Assembly (NCBI GenBank): GCA_030062745.1
Contig: CP099845.1
Coordinates: 19,508,903 to 19,572,902, forward strand
Source: Capitulum mitella
Taxonomy: Eukaryota > Arthropoda > Thecostraca > Pollicipedomorpha > Pollicipedidae
Length of the DNA stretch: 64,000 nucleotides
Reading direction: 5' to 3'
Positions 39,701 through 49,784 of this stretch are shown here, in pieces. Position numbers and translations under genes: made by a program. A model generated the notes under the pieces. It saw only the letters and a program-made list of their open reading frames with translations. It had not been told where the DNA came from and did not search any database. The stretch's first letter is position 1, and each line of letters opens with the position of its first letter.

Positions 39701-42700
39701 GTAGATGTCCCAGTCCTCTGGATTCTACTGAGGTTGTTGCGGCAGTGTCGCTCACCTGTTGCGGTAGATGTCCCTGTCCTCGGGCCTGTGGTGCAGCTGG
39801 TAGTCGCTGGGCAGCTCCCACAGCGCCGGCCGGCCCGGCTCGGGCACAAACGAGCCCAGAAACAGGTTTATCGCGTTCTGCTTGTCCGAGTCTGAAAGCC
39901 GGCACAAAATAGCTCATGTTCATGCAGGCTGGATACGTGATGAATTTCTGGTAAAGTGGGACAAAAGCGCTGGAGAGGCATCAGAATGATAGGGATACAA
40001 CAGAAACATCTAATCACAGACAAGATTTAAAGCAAACAAAATTGCTCATTACTGAAAAAGTCGCAGCGTAAATACAACCCTGCCACCAAGTTCTCTTCAA
40101 ACACCAAACAGCGATAGTCATGTAGTAGTCATGGAGTATCTTTTGCGTGTCATCACATATAATGTAAGTAAATCGTTAATCACAGTGCAAGTTCTGCAGA
40201 GTAACATGAAAAGCCTTTCTTATCCATTTTTCATTATTTCCTTTGGCTGTCTCTCATCTCCGCATGAATCATCTCCTGAACTATGCCCATCGCCGACGGA
40301 TATCTAAACAACAGATTGCTGGGAATATTGAACTCGAATACGCACCAAGCTTACAATTATCCCCATATCATCCAATCAACTTTCGTATGTTCACTTATGG
40401 TACCGGCAAATACTGCTCTGACTGACTGACCAGAGAAGGTGTTGCTGTAGTAGCGCTGCATCGTCTGGACGATATCGTTGCCCTGCGAGCCCCAGTGGGC
40501 CGTCTTGCGGTAGGTGCGGATGCGGTGCACCAGCTGGGAGCCGCCGTACTGCAGGGCCAGCATGTCGCCGTGGTCCTCATACATGTCCTCCAGGATCGAC
40601 ATGCAGTCCGTGTCGAAGTCCAGCTCCGGCGACGGCACGGCGCCCAGGCTGAACAGCTGGCGAGACAGGGGCGCTGAGGCGAGACAGGGACCGAGGCGGG
40701 GTCCAGGGTCGCTTCCGAGACGTCACAGCTAACGGCATAAAATGACCAATGAAATCGAGTAAAATGGGACATTTCCCATTTTCCCCGGTCGGGCACATCA
40801 GGATGGTATTAATGACCATCTCAGGGTGAGAACCCCGGCCAAATGTGGCGCTGGTCGGTCGGAACGCAGACGTCGTGCTCGAACATTGCGCCTGACGCAC
40901 GAGCCGGGGACAACACCTCACGTCAAAGTCAGCAGACGGCAAACCAGCACAGGCCGCTAAACGGCAGCGTTGACCACATGCATCCACGACAGACGCGGCT
41001 GTCTGGCTCCACGCGGTGCGTTTGACGTCAGCAAGATTAGAAAAGGCGTTGTATTTTTAGTGCTGAAAAGAACAAAGGAAAATGTGTGCTCCAGGAACAT
41101 TTTATACTCCAAATGTACGATCTTGTGCCTCCACCGAAAAGCTACATCAAAACCATGCTGACAAATTACTAACTCTGAACGCAAATGACTCTGCCTCTAT
41201 TCAAGTAAGAAGTACGTATGATAACTGACTTACTGACCGTTATGACTGACTTCATAACTGACTTACACCAAACAATGCCAACGTAAACCAGTCTTACTGT
41301 TCGCAAAATTTCTGTACTCCACAACAAAAAATATACACCGACACCACGAACAAAAACCAAATTTCCAGCCCCGGACGCCAGCCGCGTGTTGTCGTCCCTG
41401 TGACGTCAGCCGCATGGCGCCAGCCCACAACTCTGACCTGTGCGGCCAGCGCCGACTTGCCGATGGCGAACTGCGCCGTGTTCGTCCGGTCCAGGCAGTC
41501 GACGCAGTTGACCCGCACAATGCCCCGCTGTCGGAGGCCCCCGTTCGGTACCTGCGACGACTGGGGCGGACAGAGGCTGCGTCAGATGGCGAATGAGCGT
41601 GGCTGAGTAAACAGCGGACTGCGGAGAAACGGATGCAGCATATGCCCGTTCATTTTACAGTCCTCAGAGGACGCGGCAGCAACGGGGACCGAAGGTAGTC
41701 ACTGACCACGCACAAGCTGATCAACGAGAACATATTTTCTATCGTCGAGGATCAGAGTCACAAAAGAAACGGCAAACGGGACAGCAAAGACATACAGTAA
41801 GAGACGGCTAATCGCCGAATTCCGCCCTGAATAGGCCGTCGGCGCGTTAACGTCACCTCCGCCCGGTCCCCACTGGCTGTGACGTCATTCCAGGCCTTGG
41901 GCGGCGGTCGGCTCACCGCAGCCTCGGCCCGGCCTGCCCACACTGCACACGAACCACACTGGTGACAATGGCCACACACGAGCGGGGACCTGCCGCCACT
42001 CGGAGACGGGCACGCTCACCTGGACCGGGATCGGGGACGGCGACCGGAAGAACGTATTCAGAGGCGGCCGCGACAGGAAGATGCCCGTCTCCCTCAGCGA
42101 GGCGTTGGCGATCTCCGTCAGCCGCTGCATCACGCTCTCCCGCTTCCTGAGCAGGCACAAGAGACAGAGCATGCGAAGACGCAAGCACGTCAGCCATAGT
42201 GTAAAACCCTGACTTATCAGTGTCACCAGCCAAGACTGTCCCAGCGATACAGCACAATGTTTTGGAAAAAAATAAGAAAGCACGCGAACGACATCTGAAC
42301 AAACGTGAAGTCCACCAGGCATTTTTACCGAGAGAAAACTGAAATTCTGTCCTGACACGACGATGGCGGCACTCACAGCTTGTTGGCGCGCGCCATGTCG
42401 AAGCTGATGTAGCGGATGTGGAAGGCCGGCGGCAGGAAGAGGTTCAGGTAGGCCACGGCGCGACTGAAGGCGGCGTGCAGGAGCGACTCGTGCGAGCGCT
42501 TCTCCCTCTTCTTCACCAGGTTCACGACGAACAGCGGTGCGCCGTACCGCGACAGCAGGTCGTTCAGGTGCTTCCCTGCCGGCGGCGGACGGCTCGGGTG
42601 AATTCACGCGGCAGAAGCGGGAAATGGAGACAAAGGCTGGCAGGAAGACCCAGAGCGACACGATGTCGGGGACTGACAATGGTGAAACGTGGCGCAAAAC

Positions 42701-45700
42701 ACGCCCGGCGTGGTCCTTACCATCCGAAACGACGACGTACAAAATATCCCATGCTGATAAAGATAAAAATCATTCGATGCTGATCGAAAAAAAACAGCAA
42801 TGCAGTCATGTGGGTATATCCCTTTGTTTTCCCAGACACTTTCAGTTTCAGACAGCTTCAGAGCCGTCCGCAGTCTTCCCGGGATAGTAGCACCAGGACA
42901 CTATGAAGGTCACTTGGGTGATACAACTGGAGCCGCCAATGCCAGCGAGCACACCAAATCACATCACGTCTAGCTTTCCGTAAACGAAGCACACTGCCCG
43001 TCGATCATCAAAGATCTGACCACAAACCGTACATCGCCACTACACACCGTGTTTCGATACTCCGACGCTCGACTTCGTCCGGCACTCACCTGGCGTCACG
43101 TGACAGGGTCTCCCGGCCCGGCCCGGCACTCACCTGGCGTCAAGTGACAGGGTCTCCCGGCCCGGCCCGTCACTCATCGGGCGTCGCGTGACAGGGTCTC
43201 CCGGCCCGGCCCGACACCACCTGGCGTCACGTGACAGGGTCTCCCAGCCCGGCCCGACACTCACCGGGCGTCGCGTGACAGGATTTCCCAGCCCGGCCCG
43301 GCACCACCTGGCGTCACGTGACAGGGTCTCCCAGCCCGGCCCGACACCATCTGGCGTCACGTGACAGGGTCTCTCGGCCCGGCCCGGCACTCACCGGGCG
43401 TCACGTGACAGGGTCTCCCGGCCCGGCCCGGCACTCACCGGGCGTCACGTGACAGGGGTCACACAGCTCCATCTGGATGGGCGGCTTGGGGATGCGGCTG
43501 GTGTCCTGGAACCAGTGGCAGGGCACCGAGCCGCGGATCTGCGGGCCGGCCGAGCGTCAGAGGCCGCCGGCCGCCGCCGCACCAGAGGTCGCAGATGAGC
43601 CAGTCCCATTCGGTGTCAGCAAAGACAGGTACCTCATATGCAAGCTTAGGTATCGAGACAATTAACAGCCTTGAACAATGCTGCAAACGGTGTTGTTTTT
43701 TGGTGTCAGAGAACACCAGAAAATATGGCCTCCAGGAACATTTTATGCTCAAAAGCTTGATCCCATCGGATCAAGCTATCGGATGATCTACATCTACATG
43801 ATCTATGATCTACATTGGAAAGCTACATTATAACCATGTTGACAAATTTCTAACTCTGCAAGCAAATGACTCTGTCTCCATCCAGTAAGAAGTAGGTATG
43901 ATGTCATAACTGTCTTACACCAAGAGCATCAGCTTAAAACAGCATCAGTAATGCAAAATTTTGTACTCCAAAGCAAAAACTGTGTTCCTTTACCAAGAAC
44001 AAAAACCAGATCTCCAACTCTGGTCTTGAAGGATCTTATGGGTCAATAGCAGTTTTCAAACTTGGTTCGTATTCGAGTACACATACACACACAAAAAAAA
44101 ACGGGGCAGAGTCTTTAAGCGCAGGTCCTCAAAGGAGTCAACCTCAAGCCAGCGTTCCGGGGAAGGTTCTCCGATACCTGAACGTGAGAGCTGAACATGC
44201 CATTCTGCAGGGACGACACGCAGGCGTCGTGGACAATCTGCTCAGTCTCCACCTCGTTGGCCACGTCCCCACTAAAGCTGGCGCCGCGCTTCAGAAACCG
44301 GGTACCAGCGTACTTGCTGGAACAAAACGTCATGTCTGAACGGTTTTGTTACACAAGACGACGAATATCACGCGGGCCTTAAGTCATTTCCAATCAAACA
44401 TTGGTGCCATCACAAACTAATCACGCACCTGAATGGTCTAAAAACAGTGGATGACGTCTTCTCCATTACGCCGAAAAGGACAGCACAGCTCACACAACAA
44501 AGCGCACACACGCTTCTGCAGCCGACACGAGACAACTCCACGCCGTCGCCCGTCGCCCCCCTCTTCCCACGAGCGCTCCCCCGCCCGCGGTCCCAGCCGG
44601 CGACCCACCTGGATCGGCGGGCGATCAGCGTCAGGAACAGGTGGCGGCCGTGCAGGTAGAGCGTGGCCTGGCCGATGTAGCCGTGCGTCACGTACAGACG
44701 CCACTCCCAGCCCAGCTGGCGCTCGGCCGGCGCCAGTAGGTGGCCGTTCCAGACGAAGCGTCGGTGCGGCTCGGGGCGCACGCCGACCGTGGGCGGCCGC
44801 GCCCGCGCGCCCGGCGCCAGGACGCTCGGCGACGCCGTGCTCACGGCGTAGTCGAACTGGGCCTCCTCCAGCGGACCTGGCCGCGGAGGGTGGACGTGAA
44901 CCGGCGGACGCGTACAGAGAAGCACAGCGAGTTATGTGGCCAAACTGTGCCTCTTTTCATGGGATCTGGATGCAGAGGGGTTAATGTGAACTGGAGGTCA
45001 TGGCTTTATACGGCCATCAACAATGTAATGCGCAGTAGCCCAAGCACTTCCATTAGCTTTATGTGGTCTTGACAGATGAAGACAAAACAAGAGTCCAGAA
45101 AATTGTCAATGACCTGTTTGTACTACAGTTCCTGGCAAATTATGACATTTGTGCAGCATCTCCATCAATTCGCGGGCGAGTTCACGCGCAAAAGATTGCG
45201 ATGCATTACATTCAATGCCACATCGTACCTTCGCCGGCCGTGTTCGTCTTGACGAAGCCGTCCCCAAACACGGCGTTCACATCCTCCGGCGTCAGGCGTG
45301 GCTCGGCGGCGTTGTACTGCAGCGTGTGCGTCAGGTCATAGCTGTAGCTGGAACGGCCGAGGAAGCGGCGGCTATTCTGTTATCATTAGCGGCGTGGATC
45401 GATCGCCACGTGCAGCAGACTTGCAACTTAACAGTGTCCGCGCCTCTGTCAAAGTCTTCTGACGGAAGCCGTGAAACAGTCAACACTACGGGCACGCAAA
45501 CCTTGCACATTCTCCCACATCACGACAGTTTACTGATGGGCCAGGACCTAATCAAACTGCTAGGCAGTAAAGCCAATCAGCCTTTCAGCGGCATCAGCAG
45601 ACAGATGGAAGACGTTACTATAACGGTAACTCAACGACAGCCTCAGCAGCCCTGACGCGGAACATATCGGAAGACGACCACGTCCTGTCTGCCCACCTGA

Positions 45701-47060
45701 AGTAGAAGTTGCTGCCCATGGCGATGCTCTGGAACAGCCGGAGGTAGCGCTGCTCCTCGGGGCTGGACTTCTTCGTCTGGTTGGGGATGTAGATCATCTT
45801 GGTGTCCTCGATCTTGTAGATAACGTGGGGCCCGATGACTGCCACGCGTCGCCGCTGGGTGATCACGATCATGTAGTAGCCCTCCGTGAACCGGACAAAC
45901 CCTGAAACATAGCAGGTCGGCCGTAATGATATGACGTGAGGCTGACAGCCCATCACGCTGTACGGCGTCACAGCATCATCTCCATATCGATAACAATGAC
46001 AAATGTGATCTGATAATAAAAACAGACTGATAATATTCAGTCCGATTTGGCAGTACGCCAGTTAAATTCCACAATGATGATGTTTCTTAGCACAGGAACA
46101 TAAAAAGTTAGTTGCACATGCAGCAAGCAGGGCAACCAAACATGGAGCTATCAAAAGGAAAGCACACTGAAAGCCGCCGTGGGGACTGACCGACAATGCC
46201 GAACGCGGAGACCCTCATGACGAGCCCGCGCGCCTGGGTGCCGGCAGAACGCAGCCGGTTACCCTCGTCCAGGCTGCGCATAATGTCCCGCATCTCGCCG
46301 GCCGAGTACTCGAGCGCGTCGTCCACGATCAGCAGCTCCTGCGACTCGGTCCGGTCCACCTTCAGGATCCGGAACCGGTCCTGCTCGTTGTTGGAGCCGA
46401 TGATGAAGAAGCGCTGCAGGACGCAGGTTTTGATTGGTGTGCTTTGAAAACTGTACACATTTTCAGACTGAAGGTGGTTCAGACGATTTCCTGGTCAGGC
46501 CAAACTCTTTTGGAAACAAAGCGAATGTATACACGATCTTCAGACTCTTTGTTGACACAATCTGCTTGGTTATTCATAACAGAGATAGTCCATCATAAGA
46601 GGATAAGGTCTTAATACAGTCCTTCTGGATGCTGGCAGCTCCAAGACAACTATGTACAACATAAATTATGCAACAATATCATTACAATCTTACCACACAT
46701 ACTGCCAGATTTATTGTGGATGGAAGATGACAAAACAGTAAGAAGCCACCATGTAGGCTAAGCATTTATATTTGCACATCCATATTAGGCACTAACTTTG
46801 TACTGTTAGCATGATGAGTGTGCAGGCTTTGTCTTAGCCCTTAAATTGGCTTTGGGGTTACATCTAATAAATCTAAGATAAACATAAAGTCAGCAAAAAT
46901 GAGCATTACAGCATCCAAAACATCATTCATGGTAAAAAGGGAAACATGAGATTAGGAAGTTAGGAATGTTACTCACTGCTTTTGTTTCATAAACTCCAAC
47001 TTTCTGTATTGGTGAAACAAGTGGAACTGCCTTGATATGCTTTTTCTCATTTTCTTCCAT
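36706..47060 (-). CDS. FIG4: FIG4 polyphosphoinositide 5-phosphatase (Sac domain), 17 coding exons
   Basis: Exons on the minus strand: 47060-46977, 46413-46191, 45901-45697, 45347-45229, 44876-44609, 44316-44178, 43538-43439, 42575-42377, 42146-42020, 41560-41438, 40656-40431, 39891-39756, 38995-38801, 38386-38264, 37823-37647, 37264-37102 and 36801-36706 (TAG). All junctions are GT-AG and all phases agree: 2703 nt, 900 residues, close to the 907 of human FIG4. Seen: the Sac N-terminal region ([18 protein letters not shown]), [11 protein letters not shown] and [11 protein letters not shown], the catalytic CX5R motif in [16 protein letters not shown] (Cys507, Arg513), [20 protein letters not shown], and the FIG4-specific C-terminal half. 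In the family, FIG4 works with VAC14 and PIKfyve on endolysosomal membranes and turns over PI(3,5)P2. The start has a good context (ACCATGG); a CAG acceptor 22 nt upstream suggests a 5' UTR intron. Nothing in the frame suggests decay. Introns 7, 12 and 13 carry unusual minisatellites. Confidence 0.96.
37832..37845 (-). repeat. 14-nt homopolymer serving as FIG4 exon 15 polypyrimidine tract
   Basis: Fourteen consecutive G on the plus strand, so C on the minus strand, ending a few bases before the TCCGACAG acceptor of exon 15 (37823). A homopolymer of this length is prone to length variation. Confidence 0.7.
38365..38640 (-). repeat. 51-55-bp imperfect minisatellite at the FIG4 exon 14 acceptor (intron 13)
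   Basis: Five diverged copies, with starts near 38377, 38429, 38480, 38535 and 38590 on the plus strand. In minus-strand sense each includes a CAG or TAG acceptor-like end followed by GACTACATG-like sequence, which is the start of exon 14 (38386). The true exon is the copy nearest the downstream coding sequence. Confidence 0.75.
39200..39790 (-). repeat. 63-bp minisatellite in FIG4 intron 12 carrying the exon 12 splice donor
   Basis: About eight clear copies, plus decayed ones further into the intron, repeat every 61-63 bp. Successive copies of the plus-strand motif CTCACCTGTTGCGGTAGATG or its variants begin near 39751, 39687, 39625, 39564, 39501, 39438, 39375 and 39312. On the minus strand each unit contains the last codons of exon 12 (GACATCTACCGCAACAG) followed by a 5' splice site (GTGAGC), then about 40 bp of intron. 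The copy at 39756 is the real exon end. Several long open frames here result only from the 63-bp period. Confidence 0.9.
41045..41375 (+). repeat. Interspersed repeat copy in FIG4 intron 10
   Basis: This shares many blocks, in the same order and orientation, with 43694-44025: CTCCAGGAACATTTTATACTC, AAAGCTACAT, CAAATGACTCTG, AGTAAGAAGTA, CTTACACCAA and AACAAAAACCA. It is intron-internal and does not touch the exon edges. Confidence 0.7.
43083..43460 (-). repeat. 44-bp minisatellite in FIG4 intron 7 carrying the exon 7 splice donor
   Basis: About nine tandem units of 44 bp start near 43083, 43127, 43171, 43215 and onward up to the real exon 7 end at 43439. On the minus strand each unit reads as the last 21 nt of exon 7 (CTGTCACGTGACGCCCG), the donor GTGAGTGCC and a GC-rich tail. 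Several units keep GTGAGT intact; others have ATGAGT or GTGGTG. The unit also holds CACGTG. Confidence 0.9.
43694..44025 (+). repeat. Interspersed repeat copy in FIG4 intron 6
   Basis: A diverged counterpart of the intron 10 repeat, with an extra short (GATCTACAT) tandem near 43787-43816. Blocks such as CTCCAGGAACATTTTATG, CAAATGACTCTG and AACAAAAACCAGAT match the other copy. Confidence 0.7.
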
Positions 47061-47082
47061 GGTTGCAAGCAGCTGACCTAAA

Positions 47083-49784
47083 CTGGAAAAAAGACAAGTC
47101 ATGTTTCACAATGTCTCACTTATAATAACACACAACAAAATAATGAACACAAGAACTGTTTATTGGTCAAATAAAGATGCCAATACCAGTGAAAGGCACA
47201 TGACACAGAATGTCCAGATTCATTCATTCATTTTTCAATTACCAGAAATTTTTCTTCAGATTTGGAAGTATATTTTAACACATATTCTGCACATTTATTC
47301 TACTGATGTATCCTGCAATATCAAAACATGTTTATTGGACAATGCCAGCACTTTGCACTGAAAGATTTGCAGGATTTCATGCCAGGTGGCAATGATCCAG
47401 TCTGCAGACCATGTAAGAGGGATCAACAAGATATATGGGGTAGTGAGCTGCCCCACTTGGGGTAGAATTTATGAGCCTTACCTACACCTAAAATGTGCTG
47501 TTCATCAAATTTAACTGACATTATCTTGTAGCCTGGGAAAAATTGGCCATATCTTTTTTACTGAATTTTTCTGTGATAAAATGGGACACACATGCAACAT
47601 CTGGGACAAGTGTGGCACATCAGCACAGCTGCTGCTTGCTTAATGATCCAGTCTGATGCTTGCTTAATGATGATAATGATTTCTGCCTCCAAATTTTTAA
47701 ATCATGTCCAAACCAAACTTATTGCCCCAACTCAGCCCCAATGAATGCTTGCTGAAACCTGCCATATTTTATAACCATATTTTGTAGATTACCCAATGGT
47801 TTGCTTTCATTACTTAGAAGTTCAAAAACAATTGCTGAAAAATTTTGATCCATGTCCCAGTTATTAGTGGGTATGATGTTATTTGCCTCCTTAAAGCCTA
47901 AGGGTCAGGTAAAACCACCTATTAAGTTATGCTAATGATAATCAGTTACCAATTAACAAAATTTATTTTAAAGACTAACATTCTATTCAGTAAATGTGGG
48001 AATAACAATGAATCATGGAATTACCAGGTAACGCACACAGCTTCTTATCTGCACTTATCCTTGTAATTTCAAATTAATTTTGGAGATTAGGGGTCATAAA
48101 GCAAGTTGTATGAGGAAAATGGAGGGTGTTGAGACTAGCTTTATACCCCAGTTACAAGAAGGAGCTTTGGTTAGAAAGGCTTGAGAGGATGGCATGCAAA
48201 AATATGCAGAGACAGAGTGGAATAATTCATGGATTGTCCATTCTCTTTAAGTAAATTAAAGGCCGATCCCAGGAAGGTGATGAGGCGGTCAAACTCTGGA
48301 AATAAACCATTGCGACGAGTTGAATAGTTGATAAAATGGATTCACAAGAAGAAGGTGGAAAGCCATGCACACTTAGCTCCAAAACAAAGAAGAACATACG
48401 AAACACATCCACCCGTTCCTTTTGCTCGTCAACAAAGCTGACGCAAACGGAGAACGATATTTTGTATGCCACTGTTCACTATTTATCATAACCATCCACA
48501 TTTGACAGATATGCGCCATGAACGTTCAGAGTGTCCGCCACAAAATACATCGCATTAGTATAGATATAAATGTCTGTGTGTATTATGCATAACTTTATTG
48601 CATCAAAAAACGCAGGAAACTTTGAGGTAGAAAGCATTCGAATGAAATGCCATTGTGACGTCTCAGAATAAAAAGCATTACCATTTCTTTAGGTCGCGAT
48701 TGCGCCTGACCTACAAAATCGCACACAAGGCGCCACTGTCAATACCTGGTGCTTCCAACAGGCGCATTCAGGGATTGATCCGATGTCCTGAATGGTGCGT
48801 GCGGCTATGCGATGGCTGAAAAAAATTGACGTTTCATTTTCTGAACAGAAAAGAGGAATGCGAGGGATCACGAAAAACAAGGTGCTTTGCAGTATTGCAC
48901 ATGTATTTGGTGTGAAACCGATACAACCAAGTGACTAGCCACACAACGTACGTCCAAAAACGAGCTTGCAACTGATTAAAGTGCCCCGTAATTTAAGAAC
49001 GTGCTTAAAAAGATTAAATTGGGAATTCGGAAGAATACCCCAGAACCTTAAAACGATGAGAGTTATTTGATGCGTTGCGTAAAAACAAAGGAACTGCGTT
49101 CCCTGAGCGCACCATACTGACTGTGTATAACAAGGTTCAGTTTTAATTCACCACCATCTTATTGCAGACTTCTGCATCCGTTCAAACGCTTACAGGAGCA
49201 GCGACACGTGAAAATAAGCTCAACCATGCCAAAAACGTATGTTTAAACAAATGTTTTGTTCGAACGCTTATCGTTTCGACGGACTGGAGGACCCAGTCCG
49301 TCATGCGTGGTTTAGACCAGTGACAAACGCGCTGTTACGTACGTTTACATAGTACAAACGACCACGTAACAAAGCTAGCAAAGGCACTCCGAGGGTCTCG
49401 CCACCAGTGGCTGTCCGAACGCAACGGACAGGGTCGACCTGAGGAACACGGCTGCAGTGGCAGCTCATAGACGACAGTAGGGCACGATGCCGCAAAACCA
49501 ATCAGCCAGTCACGACGACCGCCGGATAACAGCGCTGCGATGTTCCGTTATCACGCGCTCTAACAGTCATCGGTTGCGAGAGTCGGGCAGAGAGAGCCCA
49601 TCTGGCAATGGGTTCCAAAAGTGCTGGCATCCCGACCACGAAGCGAAACATCGCGACGGCCACGCGGAAAAAACTCTCCACGCACCACGAAAACGTCCAC
49701 CCCCTCCACGCCGACAGCCGAACGGCTGGCCGCCCCTACCGTCCCCCCAGCTCGCCCGCTTGGACGACCGGCCGCGGGCGGCGG
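47083..49784 (-). other. FIG4 upstream region / ARMT1 downstream region
   Basis: AT-rich. It must hold the FIG4 promoter and probably a 5' noncoding exon, because a TTTTTTCCAG acceptor ends at 47083, 22 nt before the start codon. I cannot place the promoter. Confidence 0.5.

Noticed and set aside
39015-39912. Repeat-protein-like frames on both strands ([19 protein letters not shown])
   Set aside because: A by-product of the 63-bp period of the FIG4 intron 12 minisatellite; real exon 12 uses another frame.
43130-43390. 86-codon repetitive minus-strand frame ([10 protein letters not shown])
   Set aside because: This is the intron 7 minisatellite read through.
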